Below are positions 1-9,449 of a stretch of DNA of 64,000 bases, piece by piece; position 1 is the stretch's first letter; each line of letters starts with the position of its first letter. The stretch is from JARYGU01 sp033795365 (GTDB lineage Bacteria; Pseudomonadota; Alphaproteobacteria; Rhizobiales; Rhizobiaceae): NCBI GenBank assembly GCA_033795365.1, contig JARYGU010000006.1, forward strand, positions 62,001-126,000, given 5' to 3'. A model generated the notes under the pieces. The model saw only the letters and a program-made list of their open reading frames with translations, searched no databases and was not told the DNA's origin. The position numbers and the translations under genes are program-made.

Positions 1-591
1 CACCGGGATATCCGGTCCGTGAACGACGAGGCCGCACGCCTCGATCGCCTCCTTCGCAACGCCCTTGCCGGCGAGGAACTCCTTCAGCGCGTTGCGGCTT
101 TCGGGCGCGTAGCCGAGCCGGAAGGTCTCGATGGTGCGCCCCGTCAGGCCACGGTCGCGCAGATAGGCCCGCGCCTTCGCCCCGTTCGCCGACTGGAGCT
201 GGTCCTGAAAGAAGCGCGTCGCCATCTCCATGACGTCGAGCAGCGAGGTGCGTTCCTTCTCCCGCTTTTCTGCCTGCGCGTCGGGCTGCGGCATCGGCAC
301 GCCGGCCATGTCGGCGATCTGCTGCACGGCTTCGGGAAAGCTCAAACCCTCGAGATCCGTCAGGAAGCGGAAATGATCGCCGGAAACGCCGCAGCCGAAG
401 CAGTGGTAACGTCCCTTGCGATCCTCGCAATGGAAGCTCGGCGATTTCTCGCCATGGAACGGGCAGCAGGCCCAATAGTCCCCGCGCGACGTATTCGTCT
501 TCTTCCGATCCCAGGTGACGCGCTTGCCGATCACGTCCGATATCGGCACGCGGTCGCGAATCTCGTCGAGAAAGGAGTTGGAAAAGCGCAT
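1..591 (-). CDS. dnaG: DNA primase DnaG, N-terminal part (cut by window edge)
   Basis: DnaG makes the RNA primers for DNA replication. The 197 visible residues begin MRFSNSFLDEIRDR and contain the N-terminal CHC2 zinc-binding domain, with ligands C43, H46, C64 and C67 (CPFH, then CFGC). The start of the RNA-polymerase-like linker follows. The reading frame stays open to base 1, so the TOPRIM catalytic core lies outside the window. The start at 591 gives the conserved N-terminus of the family. Its position ahead of yqeY and carA matches the rhizobial chromosome. Family knowledge and sequence agree; only the truncation limits the call. Confidence 0.96.
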   Translation of the reverse strand, partial: MRFSNSFLDEIRDRVPISDVIGKRVTWDRKKTNTSRGDYWACCPFHGEKSPSFHCEDRKGRYHCFGCGVSGDHFRFLTDLEGLSFPEAVQQIADMAGVPMPQPDAQAEKREKERTSLLDVMEMATRFFQDQLQSANGAKARAYLRDRGLTGRTIETFRLGYAPESRNALKEFLAGKGVAKEAIEACGLVVHGPDIPV

Positions 592-711
592 TGGGACCTC
601 TGGCAACCATTCTTCTTATGCCGAAAGTCTGCCGCTTGCCACCCTGGAAAGGATGCATGCACGCTATTCACAAGCCCGGTCGGCCCGGTGCCGCCAATTC
701 GTCGGTTCACC

Positions 712-1047
712 CTAAAATCCCATATCCGGCGCATAGAAGCAGCGCGGCGTGTTCTCGTCCGGATAGAGACACAGATGGTACTCTCCATCCCGCGACCGCC
801 GGGTATTGTCCTGAAGCAGCCGGAAGATGTGACGGCGGGTCGCCAGCCGGTGATCTCCCGGAGCAAGCGTCACCTGATAGCCTCCGTCGATCACGCGGAC
901 GGAACTGGAAGGTATCATCTGGCAGTCACCGGAATGGCTGTTTCCATTGCAGCAATAGGCTTCGTATTGCCACCCTGTCATCGCGTCATGGGCTTGCGCG
1001 ACACTGAAAGTACCGAGAAGGAATGCGGCAAGGGCAATTATGCGCAT
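712..1047 (-). CDS. small secreted hypothetical protein
   Basis: 111 residues with a clear signal peptide (MRIIALAAFLLGTFSVAQA, cleavage after AQA) and a mature part of about 92 residues rich in Cys (CC, C, C, C), Tyr and Arg. It is probably periplasmic and may hold disulfides. The start at 1047 is chosen over an ATG five codons upstream because GGAG lies nine bases before it and the signal peptide then starts correctly. Small proteins of this layout are common in rhizobia, but I do not recognise a named family. Function unknown. Confidence 0.65.
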   Translation of the reverse strand: MRIIALAAFLLGTFSVAQAHDAMTGWQYEAYCCNGNSHSGDCQMIPSSSVRVIDGGYQVTLAPGDHRLATRRHIFRLLQDNTRRSRDGEYHLCLYPDENTPRCFYAPDMGF

Positions 1048-1240
1048 CGGCTCATTCTCCATTGAATGTGCCGCCCGTCCATGGACTACGCGAACCGGCG
1101 GCTGCCAAAAACACGCTTACGCACGGAAACCAGCAGTGTGCTGATTCTCGGTATAGAACTCAAATCCTCTAATAAAGTTCGCGGTGGATAACTTTACCGT
1201 GTGACGACGGCCGCCAGCCCTACCAACGGATGAGAATCGA

Positions 1241-1270
1241 AAAAGCCACGGACGAGGTCGTCCGTGGCTT
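1241..1270 (-). terminator. Rho-independent terminator of yqeY
   Basis: A 13-bp perfect inverted repeat (1243-1255 with 1258-1270, arms AAGCCACGGACGA / TCGTCCGTGGCTT) lies 25 bp beyond the yqeY stop. Read on the minus strand, the stem ends in a short T run (CTTTTTC). Strand and position fit termination of yqeY. Confidence 0.8.
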
Positions 1271-1294
1271 CCGAAATTCCGGAAGAGATCGGGG

Positions 1295-1744
1295 CTACTT
1301 CAGGAGCTCCTTTACGACCCCGGAGGCCTTGGAGAAGTCCATTTTCCCGGGGTAGCGCTCCTTGAGCGCATTCATGCATTTGCCCATGTCGCGCAATCCC
1401 TGCGATCCGGTCTCGCGGATCACCGAGGCGCAAAGCTCCTTCACCTTCTCTTCCGGTATCTGCTCGGGAAGGAACTGGTTGATGACGGCGATTTCCGCGC
1501 GCTCCTGATCCGCAAGCTCCGGACGGCCGTTCTCGGCATAGATGCGCGAGGATTCCTCGCGCTGCTTTATCATCTTGGCGAGGATCTGCATGATCTCGTC
1601 GTCCCCGACCGGATCCTTGCCGAGGCCGCGATTTGCGATATCCCGGTCCTTGATGGCCGCCTGGATCAGGCGGATGGTCGACGTCCGGCGCGTATCCTTG
1701 GCTTTGATGGCATCCTTCAAGGCATTTGCGAGTTGCTCGCGCAT
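1295..1744 (-). CDS. yqeY: GatB/YqeY domain-containing protein
   Basis: 149 residues starting MREQLANALKDAIKAKD, the usual length and N-terminus of the stand-alone YqeY family, which resembles the tail domain of the aspartyl/glutamyl-tRNA amidotransferase subunit GatB. The family is thought to bind tRNA or RNA but its cellular role is not settled. A GGAGAAG Shine-Dalgarno precedes the ATG at 1744; the longer frame upstream lacks family similarity. The gene lies between dnaG and carA, transcribed away from carA, and ends in a strong terminator. Confidence 0.9.
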   Translation of the reverse strand: MREQLANALKDAIKAKDTRRTSTIRLIQAAIKDRDIANRGLGKDPVGDDEIMQILAKMIKQREESSRIYAENGRPELADQERAEIAVINQFLPEQIPEEKVKELCASVIRETGSQGLRDMGKCMNALKERYPGKMDFSKASGVVKELLK

Positions 1745-1906
1745 GATTTTCTTCTCCGATGGAAACCGCCGCGGCCGGGGAGCGGAGCCGGTTTCCCTTG
1801 TTTGTTTGGCATCCTCATAGACCAGCAGGGACCACGCAATCAAATGGATTGCGCAAGGCCCTGAATTGTATAGGTTATATTTCCACGCAATTCACGCGGA
1901 CGCTGG

Positions 1907-1935
1907 TTGACCCGGCTTCGCGCTTTGTCTATTTT
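1907..1935 (+). promoter_or_regulatory. candidate sigma-70 promoter of carA
   Basis: TTGACC at 1907-1912 and TATTTT at 1930-1935 are separated by exactly 17 bp and face carA. The implied leader is about 120 bases. This is pattern matching only. Confidence 0.5.
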
Positions 1936-1972
1936 CCGGCACCTGCACGAAATTGGCATGAGGTGGATTTGA

Positions 1973-1986
1973 CGCGGAATTCCGCG
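1973..1986. promoter_or_regulatory. 14-bp perfect palindrome in the carA leader
   Basis: CGCGGAATTCCGCG is a perfect dyad in the leader between the candidate carA promoter and the carA start. It could be an operator or a small RNA hairpin; nothing else supports either use. Confidence 0.3.
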
Positions 1987-2063
1987 CGCCCATGCCTGCG
2001 ATCTAGATGGTGCGCGGCCCCCGGACTTTCAAGCCCGCCGCCGGCGCCGGAAAACGGATGACA

Positions 2064-3272
2064 ATGACCGCTACTCCCGCATGGACCACCGAAAAGCCGA
2101 CCGCTCTCCTCGTTCTCGCCGACGGTACGGTCATCGAAGGCAAGGGCATCGGCGCGACCGGAAAGGTCACCGCCGAAGTCTGCTTCAACACGGCGCTGAC
2201 GGGATATCAGGAGATCCTGACCGATCCCTCCTATCTCGGCCAGATCGTCACCTTCACCTTCCCGCATATCGGCAATATCGGCGCGAACGACGAGGACATC
2301 GAGGACCTGACGCCTGCCGCCCGTCACGGCGCGGTGGGCGTGGTCTTCAAGGCCGACATCACCGACCCGTCGAACTACCGCGCGGCAAAGCATCTCGACC
2401 AGTGGCTGAAGGCGCGCGGCATCATCGGCCTGTCGGGGATCGACACGCGCGCGCTGACCGCCTGGATCCGCGAGAACGGCGCGCCGAACGCGGTGATCGC
2501 CCACGACCCGGCCGGCGTTTTCGACATCGACACCCTGAAGGCTGAAGCAAAGGCCTGGAGCGGGCTCGAGGGACTGGATCTCGCAAAGGTCGCCTCCTCC
2601 GGCCAGTCCTCGCGCTGGAGCCAGAAACCCTGGGTCTGGAACGAGGGATATGACGATCTTGCCGAGGAAGACGCCAGATACCACGTGGTCGCGCTCGACT
2701 ATGGCGTGAAGCGCAACATCCTCAGGCTCTTCTCCGGCCTCGGCTGCAAGGTTACCGTGATGCCGGCCACCTCCAGCGCATCCGACGTGCTGGCGCAGAA
2801 GCCCGACGGCATCTTCCTGTCGAACGGACCGGGTGATCCGGCTGCCACCGGCGAATATGCCGTGCCGGTCATCAAGGAGCTGATTGCGACCGGCATTCCG
2901 CTCTTCGGCATCTGCCTCGGCCATCAGATGCTCGGCCTGGCGCTCGGCGCCACCACCGAAAAGATGCATCAGGGCCACCACGGCGCCAATCATCCGGTGA
3001 AGGACCACACCACCGGCAAGGTCGAGATCGTCTCGATGAACCACGGCTTCGCCGTCTCGTCGAAGTCGCTCCCCGAAGGCGTCGAGGAAACGCACATATC
3101 GCTCTTCGACGGTTCGAATTGCGGCCTGCGCCTCGTCGGAAAGCCGGTCTTCTCGGTGCAGCACCACCCGGAAGCCTCTCCCGGTCCGCAGGACAGCCAT
3201 TATCTCTTTCGCCGCTTCATCAATCTGGTGCGCGAGCGCAAGGGCGAGGAGGCGATTCCCGAACGAGCCTGA
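2064..3272 (+). CDS. carA: carbamoyl-phosphate synthase small (glutaminase) subunit
   Basis: CarA hydrolyses glutamine and passes ammonia to CarB for carbamoyl phosphate, the precursor of arginine and pyrimidines. The 402 residues hold the CarA-specific N-terminal domain and a C-terminal class I glutamine amidotransferase domain with nucleophile C284 (FGICLGHQML) and H368/E370 (SVQHHPEAS). The start at 2064 (MTATPAWTTEKPTALLVLADG) matches the conserved N-terminus; an ATG two codons upstream at 2058 is also possible. CarB is encoded about 6 kb downstream on the same strand, so the two genes are close but not in one operon. Confidence 0.97.
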   Translation: MTATPAWTTEKPTALLVLADGTVIEGKGIGATGKVTAEVCFNTALTGYQEILTDPSYLGQIVTFTFPHIGNIGANDEDIEDLTPAARHGAVGVVFKADITDPSNYRAAKHLDQWLKARGIIGLSGIDTRALTAWIRENGAPNAVIAHDPAGVFDIDTLKAEAKAWSGLEGLDLAKVASSGQSSRWSQKPWVWNEGYDDLAEEDARYHVVALDYGVKRNILRLFSGLGCKVTVMPATSSASDVLAQKPDGIFLSNGPGDPAATGEYAVPVIKELIATGIPLFGICLGHQMLGLALGATTEKMHQGHHGANHPVKDHTTGKVEIVSMNHGFAVSSKSLPEGVEETHISLFDGSNCGLRLVGKPVFSVQHHPEASPGPQDSHYLFRRFINLVRERKGEEAIPERA

Positions 3273-3331
3273 AGCGGCGCCGCGGATCGGTTTCCGAAGG
3301 AACTTCGGTCGCTGCAAAACGTTTGCCGGCG

Positions 3332-3733
3332 ATGAACACGGACCGAATTTCGACGGGCGGATGCCTGTGTGGCCGGCGGCGATATGCGTTCGAAGGAGAG
3401 CCGTCGTCGGTCGGCTATTGCCATTGCAGCATGTGCCGCCGGGCGACGGGCGGCCCTTTCGCCGTTCTCGCGAGAGTGGAAACAGTGAGATGGACGAAGG
3501 AACAACCGTCCGTCTACCGCTCCTCGCCGATCGCCGTGCGCGGCTTCTGCCCCGATTGCGGCACGCCGCTGTTCCTGAAATATGACGATGACCACCGCAT
3601 CCGCCTGACCGTCGGCTCGCTGGACGACCCCGGCCGTGCGGAGCCCACCTCGCATTACGGCATCGAGAGCAGGCTCGGTTGGGTGCGGTCGAAGCCTGGC
3701 CTACCCGAAGAGGAGACGCAGGAGAGATTCTGA
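3332..3733 (+). CDS. GFA (glutathione-dependent formaldehyde-activating) family zinc protein
   Basis: 133 residues. Cys pairs CLCG near the N-terminus, CHCSMCRRATG, and CPDCGTPLF in the second half are the zinc-binding signature of the GFA/Mss4-like fold. Members of this family are often annotated as S-(hydroxymethyl)glutathione synthase, but most small ones have no proven activity. The start at 3332 gives the usual family N-terminus (ISTGGCLCG); its Shine-Dalgarno is weak. It follows carA by 59 bp and may be co-transcribed. Confidence 0.85.
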   Translation: MNTDRISTGGCLCGRRRYAFEGEPSSVGYCHCSMCRRATGGPFAVLARVETVRWTKEQPSVYRSSPIAVRGFCPDCGTPLFLKYDDDHRIRLTVGSLDDPGRAEPTSHYGIESRLGWVRSKPGLPEEETQERF

Positions 3734-3813
3734 ATCCGGCCCCCTGGAGGCGATCATTCCTGCAGTTCCATTGCGGGATTGCCGGGTAGCCGGTCACATT
3801 CGCTTGCCCGAGG

Positions 3814-4041
3814 TCAGGAGCGAGCCTCTATGACCCGTTCGGCGTCCAGAGACGATGCGGGAGCATCTGCCGGTCCGATCATCCGTCCGCACAGGATTTC
3901 AGCAGCCCGCCTGGCGGAATCGACGTCGGCATGCCCCTCAAGTTTATAGAGCCTCCCGCAAAAGAAGAAGCTCCCGGAATTCGTGGCGGCATCAAAGACC
4001 ATCCACGGCCCGCCGCTGGTGCGAAGAGAATTGCTGATCAT
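3814..4041 (-). CDS. small hypothetical protein
   Basis: 75 residues, beginning MISNSLRTSGGPWMVFDAAT and containing an aromatic stretch SGSFFFCGRLYKLEGHAD followed by a helical Ala/Arg-rich tail. GGGGA six bases ahead of the ATG at 4041 supports translation. No family is recognised, and the protein is short enough that a chance frame is possible. It stands alone, convergent with the preceding GFA gene. Confidence 0.45.
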   Translation of the reverse strand: MISNSLRTSGGPWMVFDAATNSGSFFFCGRLYKLEGHADVDSARRAAEILCGRMIGPADAPASSLDAERVIEARS

Positions 4042-4168
4042 AGGCTGTCCCCGGATAGATACGCGCGCAAGAATGTCACGAGGCAATGTTTACGTTCAAC
4101 CTATGAACTACGTATGTCGGAGCCGGGAATTTTAACGCGGCCAATACATACGTCTTGAACAAGGTTTT

Positions 4169-4444
4169 TTAATCGAACGTCGCCCCCTTGGCTCCGAGAT
4201 GGCGGCGGGCGAGCTTGCGGATTGCTTCCACGGCTTCCTCCCGGCTCCAGCCGACGCTTTGGGCGCGTTTGGCAAGCGCCATCAGGCCCTCCGGCATGTC
4301 GTCGCCGGCCGTCGCCGCGAGGTTGACCGGCGCAAGCTCGAGGAGATCTTCGAAGGACGGCTTGATCGCTTCGAGACAGGCGGCAGTGCGCTCGCCTTCG
4401 CCCGCGTCCTTGTCGGGCGGCCGAATGGCCTTCATCGGTTCCAT
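4169..4444 (-). CDS. small hypothetical cytoplasmic protein
   Basis: 91 residues, acidic N-terminal half and a C-terminal helical basic half (SREEAVEAIRKLARRHLGAKG). The ATG at 4444 has GGAGG eight bases upstream. It has no signal peptide or membrane segment. A second small gene starts divergently at 4581, so the 136 bp between them should hold two promoters. I recognise no named family. Confidence 0.65.
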   Translation of the reverse strand: MEPMKAIRPPDKDAGEGERTAACLEAIKPSFEDLLELAPVNLAATAGDDMPEGLMALAKRAQSVGWSREEAVEAIRKLARRHLGAKGATFD

Positions 4445-4580
4445 CTTCTCGTCCTCCGGTCGGCAAACATGCGTTCCAACGGACGATTGCCGGGAATGTT
4501 CCGACCGCACCCGACGAGGCGATGCAGGCGGAACCTTTTTCCGCCCGTTCGGTTGCGTTGAGGTGACAAGGAGTTTGACG

Positions 4581-4832
4581 ATGACGCAGAAGAAGAAAGA
4601 TCCCGGCCGGGAACAACCGATGACGTCGGCAACATGGGCACCCGATCCGCCCGAGATGGACATGGAGGCCGAGCCGCAGCCCGCCCAGGCACCCGAAACG
4701 GATTCGAACAGGAACGACAATCCGCCCGCCCGCAGCGGACCGGCGGCCGAAAATCCGGAACACCCGACGGAAGGCGAACCGCGGACGAACCCCATCAGGC
4801 ACAAGGGTCATATTCCGCCACCAGTGAGCTGA
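4581..4832 (+). CDS. small Pro-rich, probably disordered hypothetical protein
   Basis: 83 residues, starting MTQKKKDPGREQPM, rich in Pro, Glu, Asn and Arg with almost no hydrophobic core. It is likely disordered. AAGGAG lies seven bases before the ATG. It is divergent from the 91-residue gene at 4444 and convergent with the MATE exporter gene, whose stop is only 5 bp away. Function unknown. Confidence 0.6.
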   Translation: MTQKKKDPGREQPMTSATWAPDPPEMDMEAEPQPAQAPETDSNRNDNPPARSGPAAENPEHPTEGEPRTNPIRHKGHIPPPVS

Positions 4833-4837
4833 GGAAT

Positions 4838-6271
4838 TCAGTGGCCTGAGAAATACTGCGGGACCTGCCGTTCGCTCTCGACGGGCGTGCGGACGCTCCG
4901 GGCTTCCTTTGCCACAAGCCGGAAAAAGCGCCAGTTGAGCAGCACGGCTGCCGCGGCAAGTCCGCTGAGGAAGCCGAGCCAGACGCCGATGCCCCCCAGT
5001 CCCGCCGGAAAGGCGAGCACCCAGGCGCAGAAGAAACCGATCGGCCAATAGGAGATCAGCGCGAGGATCATCGGAATCCGCGTATCCTTCAAGCCGCGCA
5101 GCAGTCCAGCGGCGATGGCCTGAAGCCCGTCGACGAGCTGGAAGATGCCGGCGATGACGACCAGAGGACCGGCATAGGCGAGAACGGCAAGCGAATCCTT
5201 GCCCTCGCGGTCGAGGAAAATCCCCGCCAGCGTCTTCGGCGCGAGAGCAAAGAGCAGACCGCCCACGATCGCCATCGACGACGCGAGGATCAATACCGCC
5301 CAGGATGCCCGCACCAGCCCGAGATGATCGCCTCGCCCGTGAGCCACCCCTACGCGCACGGTCGCAGCCTGCGCAAGGCCGTAGGGGATCATGAAGGCGA
5401 CCGAAGCGAGCTGAAGCGCGATACCGTGCGCAGCAAGCTCGATCGTGCCGATGATGCCCATCAGCAGCGACGCCACCGTAAAGAGGCTCACTTCTGCCAG
5501 CACCGTGAAGCTGATCGGCAGGCCGAGATGCACCACCTCGAAAAAGGCCGGCCAGTCGGCGCGCCAGAAGCGGACGAAAAGCTCGTAGCGCCTGAGTTCC
5601 GGCCGGCGCTGGATATAGATCACCATCAGCACGAAGCTCAACGCATTAACGGCAGCGGAGACGATGGCGGCACCGATCATTCCGAGCGCCGGAAAACCAA
5701 AATGGCCAAGCACCAGCGCATAGGCGAAGACCGCGTTGAGGATGAGGATGACCAGCGTCAGATAGAGGATGATGCCGGCCCTGCCATGAGCGCTGACGAG
5801 GCCGCGCAGCGTCATGAAAAGAAGCGCCGGCGGCAGGCCCCATTGCGCGATCGCCAGATATTCGCCCGCAAGCGCCGCGACCTCCGGCTTCTGCCCCGCA
5901 AAGAGCAGGATGTGTTCGGCGCTGTAGAACACCGGCACCATCAGAACCGAATAGATCAGCACCACCCACATGCCCATGCGCACCGAGCGGCGCACCGACG
6001 TCGCGTCGCCGCGCCCGTAGGCCTGCGCCACCATCGGAATGACCGCCGTCGCGAAACCGGAGCCGAAGATGAAGATCGTGAAGAAGAACTGGCCGGAAAG
6101 CACGATGGCGGCAAGATGCGCCGCTCCCAGCCGCCCGAGGATCACCACGTCGGTCGTATGAATTCCAAGCTGCGCAAGCTGAGCGCCGATCAGCGGGATT
6201 CCAAGCGCCAGCGAAGCGCGGAAATGGGAGAGCCAGCTGTTACCGTCTCGCGTAGCGGCCACATGTTGCAT
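4838..6271 (-). CDS. MATE family multidrug/toxin exporter (NorM type)
   Basis: 477 residues forming about 12 hydrophobic segments in two repeated halves, the length and layout of NorM-like MATE exporters. These inner-membrane antiporters expel cationic drugs or metabolites using Na+ or H+. Typical stretches include LGIPLIGAQLAQLGIHTTDVV near the N-terminus and the second-half repeat LGLPISFTVLAEVSLFTVASLL. The ATG at 6271 is preceded by an AAAGGTGG ribosome site; the frame extends upstream but without hydrophobic or family sequence. The substrate cannot be told from sequence. Confidence 0.93.
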   Translation of the reverse strand: MQHVAATRDGNSWLSHFRASLALGIPLIGAQLAQLGIHTTDVVILGRLGAAHLAAIVLSGQFFFTIFIFGSGFATAVIPMVAQAYGRGDATSVRRSVRMGMWVVLIYSVLMVPVFYSAEHILLFAGQKPEVAALAGEYLAIAQWGLPPALLFMTLRGLVSAHGRAGIILYLTLVILILNAVFAYALVLGHFGFPALGMIGAAIVSAAVNALSFVLMVIYIQRRPELRRYELFVRFWRADWPAFFEVVHLGLPISFTVLAEVSLFTVASLLMGIIGTIELAAHGIALQLASVAFMIPYGLAQAATVRVGVAHGRGDHLGLVRASWAVLILASSMAIVGGLLFALAPKTLAGIFLDREGKDSLAVLAYAGPLVVIAGIFQLVDGLQAIAAGLLRGLKDTRIPMILALISYWPIGFFCAWVLAFPAGLGGIGVWLGFLSGLAAAAVLLNWRFFRLVAKEARSVRTPVESERQVPQYFSGH

Positions 6272-6612
6272 GGTCGAACCACCTTTCGGGCGGTTGGGAC
6301 CACATACGGGCGCCAAGATCAATCGAATAGAATTGATCCACCCATCAAATTTCGCGAAATCACACGAAATTCGGCGTAAAAATCCTAAAAATCGCGTCCA
6401 AAATGGATCAAATCCGCCGTTCCGAAGGGATTTTGGACCGAAAAGCTGAATTCCCTGAAAATTCGGCGCGAGCCGCACAACCGCCATATGGCCTGAATGA
6501 CGATGGAAGCTTCGGTGCCCGACATCGGGAACGGGTCGAATGGGCGGCTTCCGTTTTGCGTCGATACCGGCTAGGAAGGCGGGGCACTTCTTCTCGATAT
6601 TCCGGATTCCAC

Positions 6613-7092
6613 ATGTTTGATCTCTTCTGGCGCGGCGTCCTCATCGGCATCGGCGCCACCATTCTCATGGATCTATGGGCAATCGTGCTCCACCGCGTTT
6701 TCGGCGAGCCGAAGGCGAGCTGGGCTCTTCCGGGCCGCTGGTTCTGGCATCTCGGCCGCGGCAAGGTCTTCCACGACAGCATCGCCGCCGCCGAGCCCTA
6801 TCGCAACGAGCTGGCGCTCGGATGGATCGGCCACTATGCGGTCGGCATTCTTTACGGGCTGATCCTCGCTTTCGTCATGGGACCGTCCTGGTTCGCCGCT
6901 CCCACATTCGTGCCGGCCTTTGTCCTCGGCATCGTCACGGTCGGCGCGGGCTGGTTCCTCATGCAGCCGGGTCTCGGACTGGGATGGGCAGCCGCCAAGA
7001 CGCCGAACCCCAACAAGGTGCGCTTCCTCAATCTCGTGGCGCACACCGTCTTCGCGGCGGGCCTCTACGGCACCGCCCTGCTCATCCGCTGA
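6613..7092 (+). CDS. DUF2938 family integral membrane protein
   Basis: 159 residues with four predicted membrane spans. The first span contains GVLIGIGATILMDLWAIVLH, and a conserved soluble loop follows (RWFWHLGRGKVFHDSI), typical of DUF2938 proteins. They have no known function. The start at 6613 is the first Met ahead of the first span. The gene converges on the metallopeptidase gene 25 bp away. Confidence 0.8.
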   Translation: MFDLFWRGVLIGIGATILMDLWAIVLHRVFGEPKASWALPGRWFWHLGRGKVFHDSIAAAEPYRNELALGWIGHYAVGILYGLILAFVMGPSWFAAPTFVPAFVLGIVTVGAGWFLMQPGLGLGWAAAKTPNPNKVRFLNLVAHTVFAAGLYGTALLIR

Positions 7093-7117
7093 ACCGGCGA
7101 CCGTCTTCGACGTCCGC

Positions 7118-8044
7118 TCAGACGTCGCCGTTGAAGGTGTTGCACGATTCGACCTTGCCGCTTTCGAAGCCGCGCTGGAACCAGCGGCGGCGCTGTTCGG
7201 ACGTACCGTGGTTGAAGCTTTCCGGCACGACATAGCCCTGCATGCGCTTCTGCAGCGTGTCGTCGCCGATCTGCGTGGCGGCGTTCAGCGCTTCCTCGAG
7301 GTCGCCCTGTTCGAGAAGGCCCTTCTGCTCGGTGAACTTGCCCCAGATGCCCGCATAGCAGTCCGCCTGCAGCTCGACGCGGATCGACATCTGGTTGGCC
7401 TCGACCTCGCTCATCCGGCCGCGCATCTGGTTGAAGCGGGGCAGGACGCCGGTGAGGTTCTGGACGTGATGGCCGACTTCATGAGCGACGACATAAGCCT
7501 GTGCGAAATCGCCGGCCGCCTGGAATTTCTGCGCCAGTTCGTCGAAGAAGCCCATGTCGAGATAGACCTTGCGGTCACCGGGGCAATAGAAGGGGCCGGA
7601 CGCCGCGGACGCGAAACCGCAGGCCGACTGGACCGAGCCTGAGAAGAGCACCATTTTCGGCTCCTCGTATGTGGCGCCTTCCGCCTGGAAGATGCCGTTC
7701 CAGGTATCCTCCGTCTCGGCCAGAACCGTCGCCATGAACTGCTTGGTCTCTTCCTCCTGCGGCGAGGAACGGCGGCTGGCGCTTTCGGTCTGCTCGAAAC
7801 CGGGCATGCTCACCTGCCCGCCCTCGCCCAAAACCTGCAACAGGTCGATTCCCATCGCCTTCAGGACGAAATAGATGACCACAAGGAAGATGATCGTGCC
7901 GACGCTCATGCCGCCGCCGGCGCGCCGTGCACCGCCCATCGGGATTCGCAGGCCTCCGCCCCGGCCGAAAGGATTTCGTCCCGCCCCTCCCGATGAACGC
8001 CGATCCTCGAGATTGCCCGACTGGCGGCGACCCTTCCATTCCAT
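7118..8044 (-). CDS. ypfJ: neutral zinc metallopeptidase, YpfJ family
   Basis: 308 residues: a Gly/Arg-rich cytoplasmic N-terminus, one membrane span at about residues 49-64, and a periplasmic catalytic domain with the zinc motif H188-E189-x-x-H192 (AHEVGHHVQN) and a downstream ELQADCYAG stretch that gives the third ligand region. This is the usual YpfJ architecture: a membrane-anchored peptidase whose substrate is not known. The start at 8044 has an AGGGG ribosome site seven bases away. Confidence 0.9.
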   Translation of the reverse strand: MEWKGRRQSGNLEDRRSSGGAGRNPFGRGGGLRIPMGGARRAGGGMSVGTIIFLVVIYFVLKAMGIDLLQVLGEGGQVSMPGFEQTESASRRSSPQEEETKQFMATVLAETEDTWNGIFQAEGATYEEPKMVLFSGSVQSACGFASAASGPFYCPGDRKVYLDMGFFDELAQKFQAAGDFAQAYVVAHEVGHHVQNLTGVLPRFNQMRGRMSEVEANQMSIRVELQADCYAGIWGKFTEQKGLLEQGDLEEALNAATQIGDDTLQKRMQGYVVPESFNHGTSEQRRRWFQRGFESGKVESCNTFNGDV

Positions 8045-8242
8045 GACCGATCCCCTCGTTTCGATGCCGCAGAACGCATCAGAAAACATATCGTTCCGCT
8101 TATATGTCTTATAGGCTGCGGCAACGATCCTTGCAAAATGAATCGCCGCCTCCGGTCGCCGTTCGAACATGCCGAACCGGCGAACCGTCTTGACCTCTCC
8201 CGCCTTTCCCGATCCTATATCGACGGGTAGGAGGAGAACCAC

Positions 8243-9268
8243 ATGAAAACCGCTCGTCTCGAAGCGATCGGCAAATTCGTCGTCCGCGATGTTGAGAAGC
8301 CGGCTCCCGGTCCCGGAGACCTTCTGGTCCGTGTCGAAGCCTGTGGAATTTGCGGCACGGACAGGCACCTTCTTGCCGGCGAATTTCCCTCGAAGCCGCC
8401 GGTGACGCTCGGCCACGAGTTTTCGGGAATCATCGAAGCGGTCGGAGACGGTGTCCGCGGCTTCCGGACCGGCATGCGCATCACCGGCGATCCGAACATA
8501 CACTGCGGCCGCTGCCCGCAATGCCAGCGCGGGCGGATCAATCTTTGCGAAAACCTTCAGGCCATCGGCATCCATCGTGACGGCGGTTTCGCCGAATATG
8601 TGATCGTGCCGGAGAAACAGGCCTATGAGCTGCCGCTTTCGCTGAATTCCGAACATGGCGCCTTCTGCGAGCCGCTTGCCTGCTGCATCCACGGCATCGA
8701 CATGGCCGAGATAAAGGCAGGAGCATCCGTCGTCGTGCTGGGCGGCGGCGTTATCGGGCTCCTCGTGGTGCAACTTGCGCGGCTCGCCGGAGCGACCTCG
8801 GTCGTGCTCGTGACGCGCCAGGGGGTTCGCCGCAAGCTTGCCGAAGACATCGGCGCGACGGCATCGGTGGATCCCGCGGCTGGCGACGTGATCGATCTGA
8901 TAGCAGGGAGGAACGGGGTCCTTCCCGGAGGCGCGGACGTCGTGATCGAATGCGCAGGCGTGGCCGAAACCGTGAAGCAGGCCCCCAGGCTTGCGCGGTC
9001 CGGTGGCACGGTGATCATACTCGGCGTCATGCCGCAGGGCGAGAAGGTCGAGATCGAACCTTTCGATATTCTGTTCCGCGAGCTTCGCGTGCTCGGCTCC
9101 TTCATCAATCCCTTCGTACACCGGCGCGCCGCGGACCTGATCGCCTCCGGTACGCTGGAAATCGACAAGCTGATCTCCCGGCGGATCGGCTTCGACGAAT
9201 TGCCGGACGCCGTCGCCAGCCCGCCGCGCCCCGGAGAAGTCAAGGTTCTTGTCGTGCCCGGAAAATAG
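8243..9268 (+). CDS. zinc-dependent medium-chain alcohol/polyol dehydrogenase
   Basis: 341 residues of the medium-chain dehydrogenase superfamily. The catalytic zinc region is CGICGTDRHLL with GHEFSG; the structural zinc is bound by the four Cys of CGRCPQCQRGRINLC; the NAD(P)-binding fold begins at VVVLGGGVIGLL. Relatives oxidise sorbitol, xylitol, threonine or similar secondary alcohols with NAD+. The exact substrate is not readable from sequence. A strong AGGAGG lies before the ATG. It stands alone between ypfJ (divergent) and carB. Confidence 0.88.
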   Translation: MKTARLEAIGKFVVRDVEKPAPGPGDLLVRVEACGICGTDRHLLAGEFPSKPPVTLGHEFSGIIEAVGDGVRGFRTGMRITGDPNIHCGRCPQCQRGRINLCENLQAIGIHRDGGFAEYVIVPEKQAYELPLSLNSEHGAFCEPLACCIHGIDMAEIKAGASVVVLGGGVIGLLVVQLARLAGATSVVLVTRQGVRRKLAEDIGATASVDPAAGDVIDLIAGRNGVLPGGADVVIECAGVAETVKQAPRLARSGGTVIILGVMPQGEKVEIEPFDILFRELRVLGSFINPFVHRRAADLIASGTLEIDKLISRRIGFDELPDAVASPPRPGEVKVLVVPGK

Positions 9269-9449
9269 CGGATCGACCGGCGCGCTTGATTTCTGTCGAT
9301 TCTGGCATTTTCGGGGTTCCGCTCCGCCAAGCATTTGCCTATAAGCCGCTTCTAGCCTTTTGAGACTGACAGCGCACGCCCGGCCGGTGATCTCCCACCC
9401 TGGCCGGTTTTACGTGCGCGCGGCCGAAGCGATAGGAACGGATAGAGAC